This document shows positions 10,541 to 20,589 of a DNA stretch of 64,000 nt, in pieces. The notes beneath the pieces are model-generated. The model was given only the letters and a program-made list of their open reading frames with translations. It had not been told where the DNA came from and searched no databases. This stretch comes from an uncultured Prevotella sp. (GTDB taxonomy: Bacteria > Bacteroidota > Bacteroidia > Bacteroidales > Bacteroidaceae), in the NCBI GenBank assembly GCA_947169685.1, contig CAMVQS010000001.1, positions 62,001 to 126,000 on the forward strand, written 5' to 3'. Every line of letters begins with the position of its first letter. Within the stretch, counting starts at the first letter, position 1. The position numbers and the translations under genes were made by a program.

Positions 10541-11668
10541 TTAAGCCAGTCGCCTAAGCCACATGCCGAAGAAACGGTCATAGACGACATAGCCGTCATG
10601 GTATTGGTAGATAAACTGACTTTCAGAGAGATTGGCCAACGCCATCTTAACACTGCTGAGTGCAGGTAGCCGGTATTTGCTGATGAAAGACTGCGACATT
10701 GGAGACTTGACATGCTGCTCATGGGCAATGGCCAGAATCAAGGCTGCCTGATTATTTGTTAAAGACGAATAGTAATTCTCGAATGCAACTTCTTCCTCAT
10801 CAATCAGTTCTCTGACAGCCTGGTCAACATCGATATCGGCGATTTCACCTGTCTGGTTGCTGTATATGCGATTCAATATCGCCTGAACGTACCAAGTCTG
10901 TCCGTCAACCCTATCATACAGATAGTGGAAAACAGATTCAGGCAACAGCTGTCCCCGTTTTTGGAACATGGCGTTAGAGAACCTGTAATACACCTCTTCG
11001 TCGATTTCCTTGATGTTGACAATCTGGGCGCCTTGATAGAATGGGCGTTCAGGGGATAGGAACATGTCTGACATCATGTGTTGCTTGCTGCCAGCAAAGA
11101 TGAAATACACATTTGGCACAAACTGGATGAACGAGCGTAACAGTGCCTCGGTGTCTGTATCAGGGTATTTTGTTATCTGCTGAAATTCGTCGATGGCAAT
11201 ATAACAACGCTTCTTCGATTCTTTGAGATATTCGAAGATGCGTTTCAAGGACTGTTCTTTCTGACTCTTCACAATGTCAAGTGAGAATGTCGGCATACCA
11301 GTGTTTGCATCAAAAGTCATCGTGGGACGGAAGGCACTGAAAAAATCCTGTACCTTGTGCAAAGCCGTCTGGGAAGGTGTATCAAGCCTGCCAAGCACAT
11401 TCCTGGCCATCAACTGTATGAACTGTTCAAGTGTCTTCGTAGCCAGAATATCAAAATAGATACAGCAGATGTCAGGCTGTTGTTCCTTAATATTGGCAAA
11501 CACGTGGTGTATTAGTCCCGTCTTGCCTATTCTTCTGGGAGCAATGAGTGTGATGTTTCGCTCATTGCTCAAGCCTTTTATGATTCTTTCTGTTTCATTT
11601 GCTCTGTCGCAGAAGTATGGTGCACCTTTGTATCCATACACTACAAATGGGTTGTTCAGTTCCTTCAT
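10541..11668 (-). CDS. AAA family ATP-binding protein (archaeal-type ATPase, P-loop)
   Basis: Walker A region LIAPRRIGKTGLIHH, Walker B CYIAIDEFQQI; C-terminal winged helix-like segment. Confidence 0.8.
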   Translation of the reverse strand: MKELNNPFVVYGYKGAPYFCDRANETERIIKGLSNERNITLIAPRRIGKTGLIHHVFANIKEQQPDICCIYFDILATKTLEQFIQLMARNVLGRLDTPSQTALHKVQDFFSAFRPTMTFDANTGMPTFSLDIVKSQKEQSLKRIFEYLKESKKRCYIAIDEFQQITKYPDTDTEALLRSFIQFVPNVYFIFAGSKQHMMSDMFLSPERPFYQGAQIVNIKEIDEEVYYRFSNAMFQKRGQLLPESVFHYLYDRVDGQTWYVQAILNRIYSNQTGEIADIDVDQAVRELIDEEEVAFENYYSSLTNNQAALILAIAHEQHVKSPMSQSFISKYRLPALSSVKMALANLSESQFIYQYHDGYVVYDRFFGMWLRRLA

Positions 11669-11750
11669 ATTTAACGCTTCATATTTTATGCAGCGCAAAT
11701 TACGTCATTTATTCTGAAACCACCAAATATTTTGTGTTTTTTTTAGTAAA

Positions 11751-11873
11751 TATTTTGCATTTCGCTCAATTTGCACTACCCTTGACGCTTTGCGTCGAAG
11801 GTAGGATGCACCTCGGAAATGAAAATAAATTTAATTTTATTTTGCATTTCGCTCGGTTTTCACTACCTTTGTC
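11751..11873 (+). repeat. promoter-bearing repeat in three copies (+,-,+)
   Basis: TATTTTGCATTTCGCTCAATTTGCACTACCCTT (11751-11783); inverted CGAAGGTAGGATGCACCTCGGAAATGAAAATA (11796-11827); TATTTTGCATTTCGCTCGGTTTTCACTACCTTTGTC (11838-11873). Confidence 0.65.
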
Positions 11874-11891
11874 CCCCGATTTGCAAAATGC

Positions 11892-11972
11892 ATATCAAGG
11901 GGTGTTCGCTGTTGCGGGCTGAGATGATACCCTTCAGAACCTGATGCGGATAATGCCGACGTAGGAATGATA
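11892..11972 (+). ncRNA. TPP (thiamine pyrophosphate) riboswitch / THI element
   Basis: GGGGTGTTC...GGGCTGAGATGATACCCTTCAGAACCTGATGCGGATAATGCCGACGTAGGAATG is the conserved THI box, just upstream of a TonB receptor and PnuT-like gene. Confidence 0.93.
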
Positions 11973-12029
11973 GTCGTAAATCAAGATGTTCCCCTTTTTT
12001 AAATTCATTTATTAAAAAGGTAAAAAAAA

Positions 12030-14435
12030 ATGATTGTGAGAAAGAAAAGTGTAATGCTGCTCTTGGTCCTTGGACTGGCAACTGGGGCAGATGCCCAGAC
12101 AGGAAGTCAGTATGATGACTCAATGCGTGTGGAGTATTTGCAGGATGTAGTAGTGAAAGCTGTCCGCGGACAGCGTAATGCGCCGTTTGCCACGTATAAC
12201 CTTCGCAAGAAGGACCTGCAGGAGTTCTCCAAGACAGGACGCGAACTGCCGATGTTGTTCGCCCAGACACCGGGTGTGCTGGCGTGGAGCGAGAACGGAT
12301 TAGGTACGGGTACCACTTATATGCGCATACGTGGTGCTGCCGGTTCACGCATCAACGTGACATTAGACGGCGTGCCCCTGAACTCACCCGAGGACCAGAC
12401 GGTGTTCTGGGCCAACATGAACTCCTACGGCTCGCTGCTCGGCTCGGTACAGATACAGCGCGGCGTGGGCTCATCGACCAACGGCGACGGCGCCTTCGGA
12501 GGAACCATTGCCCTGGGGACGGCACTGCCCCGCGAGACGTTTGGTGCAGAGGTGAACTTCTCCTACGGCTCGTACAACACCATGAACGTGGGCGGACAGT
12601 TCTCCAGCGGTGCCATACCCCTCGGCGTGGGACGCCTGATGATTGAGGGGGCCTACCACCAGACAACGACCGACGGATTCATCCACGGCACCCGCGGACG
12701 CTCCGGCAGCTACTACGGCGCCCTGACGTGGCTGAAGGACAAACTGCAGCTGAGCTACAAGAACATCGGCAACTTCGAGCGTACCGGACAGGCATGGAAC
12801 GGCGTGACGGCAGGCGACAACGACCTGAGCCTCATGGACGGCACCTACGGCGCAAAGACGGGCATCAAGACCTACAAGGACCTGTGGAACGTGGGACTGG
12901 GACGCTACAACACACTCTACGAGACGCTGACCTACGACGCTGACGGCAACTTTGCCAAGGATGCCGACGGCAACTACATCGCCGAGCGCTACCGGATGAG
13001 CGACGGCAGCTACTGGGACCGCACTACCGACAACTTCTGGCAGAACCACAACCTGCTGACCGCAACAGGACAGTGGGCTGAACACTGGACGGCAACCGCC
13101 ACGCTGCACTACACCTACGGCTACGGCTACTACGAGGAGTTCCGGCCGAACAACAAACTGTCGAAATACGGACTCTCCACCTTCACCGATGCCAGCGGCA
13201 AGACGGTGAAGCGCACCGACTTCGTGCGTAAGAAGGGACTGCGTCAGGACGTGGCAGGCATAGTGGGCAACGTCAACTACAAGGACGAGCTGTGGGACAT
13301 CATCGGCGGCCTGTCGGCACAGTATTTCTGGGGCGACCACTTCGGCTACCTTACCTATACGGCACGCCCCGAGCTGCGGGGAAAGGACGGCGGCTACATC
13401 CATAAATACTACGACTCCAAGGCCGAGAAGCTCGATGCCAGCGCCTTCATCAAGGCCCAGCTGCACCTCAGCAGGCAGTTCGACATCTTCGGCGACCTGC
13501 AGCTGCGCCAGGTAAACTACAAGACCGACGGCAAGAACGACAAGTTCTACGAGGAGGGCAGCGGCTACTTCAACCAGCTGCTCGACATCGACAAGCACTA
13601 CACGTTCTTCAATCCCAAGGCAGGATTCTCGTGGCAGCCCACTCCGCAGAACCGCATCTACGGCTCGGTAGCCATGAGTCATCGCGAACCCGAGCGCAAC
13701 AACTTCACCGACAACGGCTCCTACCCCGCACCTACGGCAGAGCGCCTGCTGGACTACGAACTGGGCTACACCTTCAACGGCGACTTCCTTCGCTTCGGCG
13801 CAAACTTCTACTACATGGACTACAAGGACCAGTTCGTGCAGACAGGCGCACAAAGCGACATCGGCGAGAACCTCACCACCAACATCCCCAAGTCGTACCG
13901 CATGGGCGTGGAACTGCAGCTCGGCATCGACGTCACACCCTGGCTCACGCTGGCTGCCAACACCGCCATCAGCCGTAACAAACTGAAGGACTTCGACGAG
14001 GTGGTCGAGGACTGGGACAACGGTTCGCAGACCATACACTACGACAATGCCACGCTGGCTTTCTCGCCATCCTACATCACCAATGCCTTCGCCAACTTCC
14101 ACTATCGGGGACTGCAGGCCACATGGCACACCGGACTGGTCAGCCGCCAGTATCTGGACAACACCGGCAACCGCGACCGCTCGCTGCCCTCCTACGACGT
14201 GTCGAACGTGAACCTGAGCTACACGCTGCCCTGTCAGCGCACGTTAGGACTGCGTGAGGCAGTGTTCTCGCTGTCGCTGAACAACATCTTCAACCGTCGC
14301 TACGCACAGAGCGGCTGGGTCTATTCCGCCATCTACGAGAGCGGCGGCCATCCCAACGACAACCGCTACTACCAGATAGGTTTCATCCCCATGGCAGGAT
14401 TCACCATTCAGGGAGGAATAACGGTGAGATTCTAA
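12030..14435 (+). CDS. TonB-dependent outer membrane receptor, predicted thiamine uptake
   Basis: Plug and barrel motifs (YMRIRGAAGSRINVTLDGVPLNSPEDQ; C-terminal aromatic-rich strand ending TVRF); downstream of TPP riboswitch. Confidence 0.9.
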   Translation: MIVRKKSVMLLLVLGLATGADAQTGSQYDDSMRVEYLQDVVVKAVRGQRNAPFATYNLRKKDLQEFSKTGRELPMLFAQTPGVLAWSENGLGTGTTYMRIRGAAGSRINVTLDGVPLNSPEDQTVFWANMNSYGSLLGSVQIQRGVGSSTNGDGAFGGTIALGTALPRETFGAEVNFSYGSYNTMNVGGQFSSGAIPLGVGRLMIEGAYHQTTTDGFIHGTRGRSGSYYGALTWLKDKLQLSYKNIGNFERTGQAWNGVTAGDNDLSLMDGTYGAKTGIKTYKDLWNVGLGRYNTLYETLTYDADGNFAKDADGNYIAERYRMSDGSYWDRTTDNFWQNHNLLTATGQWAEHWTATATLHYTYGYGYYEEFRPNNKLSKYGLSTFTDASGKTVKRTDFVRKKGLRQDVAGIVGNVNYKDELWDIIGGLSAQYFWGDHFGYLTYTARPELRGKDGGYIHKYYDSKAEKLDASAFIKAQLHLSRQFDIFGDLQLRQVNYKTDGKNDKFYEEGSGYFNQLLDIDKHYTFFNPKAGFSWQPTPQNRIYGSVAMSHREPERNNFTDNGSYPAPTAERLLDYELGYTFNGDFLRFGANFYYMDYKDQFVQTGAQSDIGENLTTNIPKSYRMGVELQLGIDVTPWLTLAANTAISRNKLKDFDEVVEDWDNGSQTIHYDNATLAFSPSYITNAFANFHYRGLQATWHTGLVSRQYLDNTGNRDRSLPSYDVSNVNLSYTLPCQRTLGLREAVFSLSLNNIFNRRYAQSGWVYSAIYESGGHPNDNRYYQIGFIPMAGFTIQGGITVRF

Positions 14436-14441
14436 GAAGAT

Positions 14442-15020
14442 ATGAGTTTTAATCTACTTGACATCGTGACCACTGTACTCGGGCTGGCTTACATCCTGCT
14501 CGAGTACAGGGCTTCGGTGTGGATGTGGGTGGTGGGCTTCATCATGCAGGCCCTCGGCATCGTGCTTTACTATGACAAAGGCCTGTACGCCGACTGCGCT
14601 ATGGAGTTCTACTATCTGGCAATGACCATATACGGCTTCTGGAGATGGATAAGAAAGCCCTTGACTCTCGACTCTAAACCTTCAGCTCTCGCTATTACCT
14701 CTTTCCCTCGTCGCCTCATTCTTCCTTGGCTCATAGGGACTGTTGCCTTGTGGATGCTCATCTATTGGCTGCTTACGACATTCACCGATTCTACCGTTCC
14801 GTTGGCAGACAGTTTTACCACTGCCCTCAGCCTACTTGGTATCTGGGCGCTCGCCCACAAGTATCTGGAGCAGTGGTTTATCTGGATTGCCGTCGATGTG
14901 GTGACCTGTGTGCTCTATGCCTATAAAGGGCTACCTTTCAAATCATCCCTCTATGCTCTTTACGTCATCATCGCTGTCTTTGGCTACTTCCGCTGGCGAC
15001 GACAGATGAGTAAAGGATAG
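14442..15020 (+). CDS. pnuT: PnuC-family transporter, predicted thiamine transporter PnuT
   Basis: PnuC-like protein (W-M-W-V-V-G-F pattern, multiple TM); same operon as a TPP-riboswitch-controlled receptor. Confidence 0.85.
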   Translation: MSFNLLDIVTTVLGLAYILLEYRASVWMWVVGFIMQALGIVLYYDKGLYADCAMEFYYLAMTIYGFWRWIRKPLTLDSKPSALAITSFPRRLILPWLIGTVALWMLIYWLLTTFTDSTVPLADSFTTALSLLGIWALAHKYLEQWFIWIAVDVVTCVLYAYKGLPFKSSLYALYVIIAVFGYFRWRRQMSKG

Positions 15021-15033
15021 AAGACTTCACTGG

Positions 15034-15507
15034 TTACAATTGAATGCTCTCTATGCGGAGCTTCATCATGCCAGCAGGCACTCGAACCTCAACGACGTCG
15101 CCTGCTTTCTTGTTCAACAATGCCTGACCAATAGGCGATTTGATGGATATTTTTCCTTCACGGAGATTGGCTTCGTGTGGGTTGACGATGGTATAGGTCA
15201 TGTGCATGTTGTTGTTTAGATTGGTCATCTCCACCTTACTGAGCAAACCGACGCTGTCGCTGTCGAGTCGTGATGTGTCAATGACACGAGCAAACTCCAA
15301 TACTCGCTGCTTGAAACGTATGCGGCTTAGCAGCTTCGCCTGTTCACGCTTGGCAGCATGGTACTCGAAATTCTCGCTGAGGTCGCCCTTGTCGCGAGCC
15401 TCAGCAATAGCCTCTCTTACCTGAGGAAGTTCCACGCTCTCCAACTGATGGAGTTCGGCTACAAGCTTGTCGTAGCCTTCCTGAGACATATATTCAATAT
15501 TTGCCAT
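15034..15507 (-). CDS. greA: transcription elongation factor GreA
   Basis: 157 aa; MSQEGYDKLVAELHQLE, EARDKGDLSENFEYHAAKREQ, SPIGQALLNKKAGD. Confidence 0.95.
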   Translation of the reverse strand: MANIEYMSQEGYDKLVAELHQLESVELPQVREAIAEARDKGDLSENFEYHAAKREQAKLLSRIRFKQRVLEFARVIDTSRLDSDSVGLLSKVEMTNLNNNMHMTYTIVNPHEANLREGKISIKSPIGQALLNKKAGDVVEVRVPAGMMKLRIESIQL

Positions 15508-15510
15508 TTC

Positions 15511-17079
15511 TTATCTTCTTTGACTTTCCGTTTCTGCACGTTTCCACTGGTAGTAACGGTCCACAAAGTCTATCTGTTCACGGTTGGGAACCATGATGAG
15601 CGAAGCACCATTGCTGAACTGCATCGTTGTGGGTTTATCCTTGTCAAACTTCGGCCAATAGGGAAGGCCTTTACCGTTGGGGTTACCAGTCTTGGCAAAG
15701 TTCACCCAATACTGCTGGATAATCTCTGCCACAGCAGCCTCGTTGGGGAATTCGTTAGGCTTGGTCAGGAACTCACCGTTGAGGTACATAATGTCATCGG
15801 CATGGGCAACACCGCGACGACGTGGGTCTTGAGCAAAGCTGCGTGTGGAGGGCTGGGCGAGGTAGGCACTGTAGGCCGGACTCTGGCCCGTCTTGTTCTG
15901 CAGGCTGGCCCAAGCGAAGGAAGGCCATGCGAATCCCATATCACGGAAGGCATCGCCGTAAGCGTGGTATGCCTCATCGTCAGTATTGCCAGGATAGACC
16001 TTCTTGGCTTCGTCGGCAAAGGAGCCGAAAATACTCTCCACGGACTTTTGATAGTCCTCAGCCTTGATGTTACCAGGTGTGAAGAGGGCGCCCTCGTCGC
16101 TGTTGGTCATGACAATAACAGGAACGTCATTGTATTCACCTCTCTCGTAAAGACGATACTGATCATCGCAGATGACGTAGCCATCCACACAGGGCCAAAA
16201 GCCTGCAAAGCCAACGTTGCCGTCACAAAGCTCCATGGCTGACATCTTGCGCATCTGCTTGATGTTCTTCTTCTTCAGGTGTTTCTGGAAGGCGAGACCT
16301 TGCTGTTCTGCACCTTTCTGTGAGGCGTCAAGACCCAGCGAGCGAGGCTTGTCGCTCCAGGGTGCAAAGGAACCGCCACTATGACTGATGGCAGCACGGA
16401 AAAGTCCCTTGGCTAAAGGTGAAGCACAGAGCATGCTGCAACTGATGGCACCTGCCGACTCGCCGAAGATGGTCACCTTTGTGGGGTCGCCGCCAAAGTT
16501 CGTAATGTTACGCTGTACCCATTGTAATGCAAATATCTGGTCGAGCAGACCATAGTTGCCGGAGTGGCCATCAGGCGATTCCTTGGTGAGTTCCGGATGA
16601 GCCATAAAGCCTAGGGCACCAGTGCGGTACTCAATGCTAACGATAACCACACCACGACGAGCTAATGTCGTCCAGAGATCACCACCATACCATTCAGTCT
16701 GGAAGCCACCGCCATGAATCCATACCATCACGGGCAGACGGTCGTTTACAGAAATGGCGGGTGTCGCAATGCCCAAATAAAGGCAATCCTCGCTCATCAT
16801 GTCTGCCGTACGTCCAGGACGTGTAGGCTGTGGTGGCAATGGTCCGTACTCATCACATACTCTCACTCCTTCCCAGGCCTTTGCCGGTTGTGGAGCACGC
16901 CAACGAAGGTCTCCGACGGGTGGGGCTGCGTAAGGAATAGCTTTATAGACTGCCAGGTCGCTGCCGTCGAGGACACCTTCCACGTCACCGGTTTCTACAT
17001 GGGTTTTCAACAGGGGCTGCTGTGCTGAGGCTGTCAGACTAAGTAGCGCAATGACAACGGTAAATAGATATTTCTTCAT
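15511..17079 (-). CDS. type B carboxylesterase family protein
   Basis: GESAGAISCSM nucleophile elbow, EDCLYLGI, VMVWIHGGGF; signal peptide. Confidence 0.9.
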   Translation of the reverse strand: MKKYLFTVVIALLSLTASAQQPLLKTHVETGDVEGVLDGSDLAVYKAIPYAAPPVGDLRWRAPQPAKAWEGVRVCDEYGPLPPQPTRPGRTADMMSEDCLYLGIATPAISVNDRLPVMVWIHGGGFQTEWYGGDLWTTLARRGVVIVSIEYRTGALGFMAHPELTKESPDGHSGNYGLLDQIFALQWVQRNITNFGGDPTKVTIFGESAGAISCSMLCASPLAKGLFRAAISHSGGSFAPWSDKPRSLGLDASQKGAEQQGLAFQKHLKKKNIKQMRKMSAMELCDGNVGFAGFWPCVDGYVICDDQYRLYERGEYNDVPVIVMTNSDEGALFTPGNIKAEDYQKSVESIFGSFADEAKKVYPGNTDDEAYHAYGDAFRDMGFAWPSFAWASLQNKTGQSPAYSAYLAQPSTRSFAQDPRRRGVAHADDIMYLNGEFLTKPNEFPNEAAVAEIIQQYWVNFAKTGNPNGKGLPYWPKFDKDKPTTMQFSNGASLIMVPNREQIDFVDRYYQWKRAETESQRR

Positions 17080-17203
17080 TTTTTTGATTATTATAGGTGA
17101 TTACTTGCTTTGTATGGGCACAAAGATACGAACTTTTTACGAAATACTTGCAAGATACGAATAATATTTGTACTTTTGCACGCATAAATGAACTTAAGAC
17201 TAT

Positions 17204-18304
17204 ATGAAAAGAATGTTTTTTGCTGTCGTTGCATTGCTGACGACCCTCGTAGGCCAAGCCTCAACCACTCTTCCCATTCAGGGAAAGGTCATTCCTGCTG
17301 ATAATCCGTATATACAGTATGTGGGACGAATTTGTTTCCAAGACCCCCAATCCCCGCGCTTCACTTTCCCAGGTGTGCAAATCAATGCACGTTTCACGGG
17401 ATGCTCCCTTAAGATGTGGGCCAAGCCCAAGAGCGGCTACTTCATGGCACAGATAGACAAGGCAGAGCCCTTCAAGGTCTCCTTCATGGGTGAGCGTGAC
17501 TCTGTGGTGACACTGGCTACGGCACTGCCCCAAGGTCCTCACGAGGTACGACTGATGTATGTGGTGGAGGGCTATGAACTGAAGCCAGTATTCAAAGGTT
17601 TTGTGCTCGACAAGGACGGCATGATGCTCGAAGCGCCTGCCTTGCCCGAACGTACTATAGAGTTTATAGGTAATTCTATTACTTGTGGCTACGGCAACGA
17701 GAGCATTGAGATGACCGACCCCTTCGAATATGAGACGGAGAACCATTATTTCACTTACGGACAGATGACGGCACGTGCCCTTGGCGCAGTGGCTCACGTG
17801 GTGGCCCGCAGTGGCATCGGCGTCTATCGCACCTATGGCGGTCCGAAGACGGGTACACCTGAGAATGTGATGACGACGGAGTACGAATACACCAACTTAT
17901 ATGACCGCTCGGAGAAGTGGGACTTCAGCCGCTACCAGCCACAGCTGGTATGCATCAACCTGGGAACCAACGACCTCTCTACTAACAACTATGACGTCAA
18001 GCTGTTCCAGCAGGCTTTCTATCGGTTTGTCAGTCAGGTGCGCGGCCATAACCCCAAGGCAAAGATAGTGCTGCTCACTGGTTCTATGATGAACGGCAAG
18101 GAACTGGAGATTGCCAAGAAGGTGCTCAACGAAATCATGGAGGATGCGCACAAGAACGGCGACAACGAGGTGTATCGCTTCGACTTCACACCCCAGAACG
18201 GCGATCTCTATTACGGAGCCTCGTGGCATCCATCCCTGTGGCAGCACCAGAAAATGGCCGGTGAGTTGACGGCATATCTCAGAACGCTGATGCACTGGTT
18301 TTGA
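17204..18304 (+). CDS. SGNH/GDSL esterase with N-terminal jelly roll, CE2-like (acetylxylan esterase type)
   Basis: N-terminal jelly-roll then EFIGNSITCGYGNE and INLGTNDLS SGNH blocks; ASWHPS catalytic His. Confidence 0.83.
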   Translation: MKRMFFAVVALLTTLVGQASTTLPIQGKVIPADNPYIQYVGRICFQDPQSPRFTFPGVQINARFTGCSLKMWAKPKSGYFMAQIDKAEPFKVSFMGERDSVVTLATALPQGPHEVRLMYVVEGYELKPVFKGFVLDKDGMMLEAPALPERTIEFIGNSITCGYGNESIEMTDPFEYETENHYFTYGQMTARALGAVAHVVARSGIGVYRTYGGPKTGTPENVMTTEYEYTNLYDRSEKWDFSRYQPQLVCINLGTNDLSTNNYDVKLFQQAFYRFVSQVRGHNPKAKIVLLTGSMMNGKELEIAKKVLNEIMEDAHKNGDNEVYRFDFTPQNGDLYYGASWHPSLWQHQKMAGELTAYLRTLMHWF

Positions 18305-18432
18305 GAAAGGTAAAAAGGTAAAAAAGTAAAAAGGTAAGAAGATAAATTGGAAAAAAAGTAAAAATCTCTCAACTCTCAACCCTCAACTCTCAACTTTTTC
18401 TTACCTTTGCAGCGTTTAAAAGGAAAAAAGAT

Positions 18433-19146
18433 ATGAAAATAGCATTAATCGGCTATGGCAAGATGGGCAAGATGATTGAGCAGATAGCCCGTGAGCGTGG
18501 CCATGAGATTGTGAGTATCATCGACATTGACAACCAGCAGGACTTTGATTCACCGGAGTTCGCCTCTGCTGATGTTGCCATTGAGTTTACGGCACCGCAG
18601 GCAGCCTACGCCAACTACCTTAAGGCATGGGCCAAGGGTGTGAAGGTGGTTAGCGGCTCGACGGGCTGGATGAAGGAGCATGGCAATGACGTGCGCCAGG
18701 CCTGTGCCAATGGCAAGACCCTTTTCTGGGCCTCGAACTTCTCTATCGGTGTGGCCATCTTCTCTGCTGTCAACCGTTATCTGGCCAAGATTATGAACGA
18801 GTTTCCGCAGTACGACGTGGAGATGGAAGAGACGCACCACGTGCATAAGCTCGACCATCCCAGTGGAACGGCCATCACACTGGCAGAGGAAATTGTGGAG
18901 CGTATTGACCGTAAGACGGCTTGGGCTGAGGACACAACCGATCCTTCGCTGTTGCGAGTAGATAATATCCGTCGTGGTGAGGTGCCAGGCATACATACCG
19001 TGCGCTATGACAGCGATGCCGATCTCATTACTATTACACACGACGCCCACAGCCGTAAGGGCTTTGCCTTAGGCGCTGTGCTGGCTGCTGAATATACAGC
19101 TCAGCATCAGGGATTGCTGACCATCAGTGATATGTTTAAATTCTAA
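18433..19146 (+). CDS. dapB: 4-hydroxy-tetrahydrodipicolinate reductase
   Basis: MKIALIGYGKMGKMIE, EETHHVHKLDHPSGTA, SRKGFALGA. Confidence 0.95.
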   Translation: MKIALIGYGKMGKMIEQIARERGHEIVSIIDIDNQQDFDSPEFASADVAIEFTAPQAAYANYLKAWAKGVKVVSGSTGWMKEHGNDVRQACANGKTLFWASNFSIGVAIFSAVNRYLAKIMNEFPQYDVEMEETHHVHKLDHPSGTAITLAEEIVERIDRKTAWAEDTTDPSLLRVDNIRRGEVPGIHTVRYDSDADLITITHDAHSRKGFALGAVLAAEYTAQHQGLLTISDMFKF

Positions 19147-19149
19147 GTT

Positions 19150-20589
19150 ATGGAAAGAAGAGAGAAACAACAACTGAACATGAAGAAACAGTGGGTGAAG
19201 TTCATCGTCGTCCTCGTACTTTATCTGCTGTTCTTGTATTGGGTAGAGTCATGGTGGGGTCTGCTGGCCGTACCTTTCATCTTCGACATCTACATCACGA
19301 AGAAGATTAAGTGGCAGTGGTGGCGCGAGAGCGAAGGTCCCGTGCGCTTCATCATGTCGTGGGTTGACGCCCTGGTGTTTGCCCTCGTAGCCGTTTATTT
19401 CATCAACCTGTTCTTCTTTCAGAACTACGTCATCCCGTCATCGTCGCTGGAGAAGTCACTGTTGACGGGTGACTATCTGTTTGTCAGCAAGGTCTCATAC
19501 GGTCCCCGCATCCCTGAGACCCCGCTTACCATGCCGCTCACACAGCATACACTGCCTGTTATCGAGTGCAAGTCATATATTGAGTGGCCCCACTGGGACT
19601 ATCGTCGTGTAAAAGGCTTAGGTAAGGTGGAGCTGAACGACATCGTGGTGTTCAACTACCCGTCAGGCGATACGCTTTGCTCAGATATCCACTATCAGGC
19701 AGACGACTTCTATCGTCTGTGTTACGGTCTAGGCTATCAGGCATGGCCTAACCGTCCGAATCCCGATTCCCTTTCACTTGCACAGCGTCTGCAGTTCTTC
19801 CAGCAGGTTTATCAGACGGGACGTAAGGTTGTCGAGTCAAATGCCGGGGAGTATGGAGAGATTATGACACGTCCCACCGACCGTCGTGAGAATTATGTTA
19901 AGCGTTGTGTAGGTCTGCCAGGCCAGACACTTGAGATTAAGAATCGCATTGTTTATCTGGATGGCAAGCCCAATAAGGAGCCGGATAATGTGCAATACAC
20001 CTACTGGGTGAAGCCACAGAATGTACAGTTCCCTGAGGATTTGATTGAGGAACTGGGCATCACCAACGAGGAAATCAGCATTCTGAGAGCAACAGGTTAC
20101 ATGCCCATGACCAAGCGCACGGTGGCAGAACTGTCGAAGCGTAAGGATTTGATAGAGAGTATCGAGGTGAATACTGATGCCGACGAGTGGGACATCTATC
20201 CCCTGAACGGCAACAAACACTGGACACGCGACAACTACGGTCCCGTATGGATTCCCAACAAGGGCGAGACGCTCATACTCAACCTCGACATCCTGCCTAT
20301 TTATGAGCGTTGCATCCGTACCTACGAAGGAAACAAGCTTGAGGTGAAGAACGGCAAGATCTACATCAACGACAAGCAGACCGACCGTTACACGTTCAAG
20401 ATGGACTACTACTGGATGATGGGTGACAACCGTCATAACTCTGCTGACTCCCGCTACTGGGGCTTCGTTCCTGAGGACCACATCGTGGGCAAGCCCATCT
20501 TCATCTGGTGGAGCTCCGACCCCGACCGCGGAGGCTTCGGTGGCATCCGTTGGAGTCGCCTGTTCCGCATTGTTGACAATATTAAATAA
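19150..20589 (+). CDS. lepB: signal peptidase I (long Bacteroidetes form)
   Basis: S26 motifs VIPSSSLEKSLLTGD, NYVKRCVGLPGQ, YYWMMGDNRHNSADSRYWG; an alternative start is at 19189. Confidence 0.92.
   Translation: MERREKQQLNMKKQWVKFIVVLVLYLLFLYWVESWWGLLAVPFIFDIYITKKIKWQWWRESEGPVRFIMSWVDALVFALVAVYFINLFFFQNYVIPSSSLEKSLLTGDYLFVSKVSYGPRIPETPLTMPLTQHTLPVIECKSYIEWPHWDYRRVKGLGKVELNDIVVFNYPSGDTLCSDIHYQADDFYRLCYGLGYQAWPNRPNPDSLSLAQRLQFFQQVYQTGRKVVESNAGEYGEIMTRPTDRRENYVKRCVGLPGQTLEIKNRIVYLDGKPNKEPDNVQYTYWVKPQNVQFPEDLIEELGITNEEISILRATGYMPMTKRTVAELSKRKDLIESIEVNTDADEWDIYPLNGNKHWTRDNYGPVWIPNKGETLILNLDILPIYERCIRTYEGNKLEVKNGKIYINDKQTDRYTFKMDYYWMMGDNRHNSADSRYWGFVPEDHIVGKPIFIWWSSDPDRGGFGGIRWSRLFRIVDNIK

Noticed and set aside
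12471-14129. 552-aa antisense ORF opposite the thiamine receptor gene
   Set aside because: Product of high GC and codon bias on the sense strand; Val/Ala/Leu-rich translation with no recognisable domain; sense ORF is a clear TonB receptor
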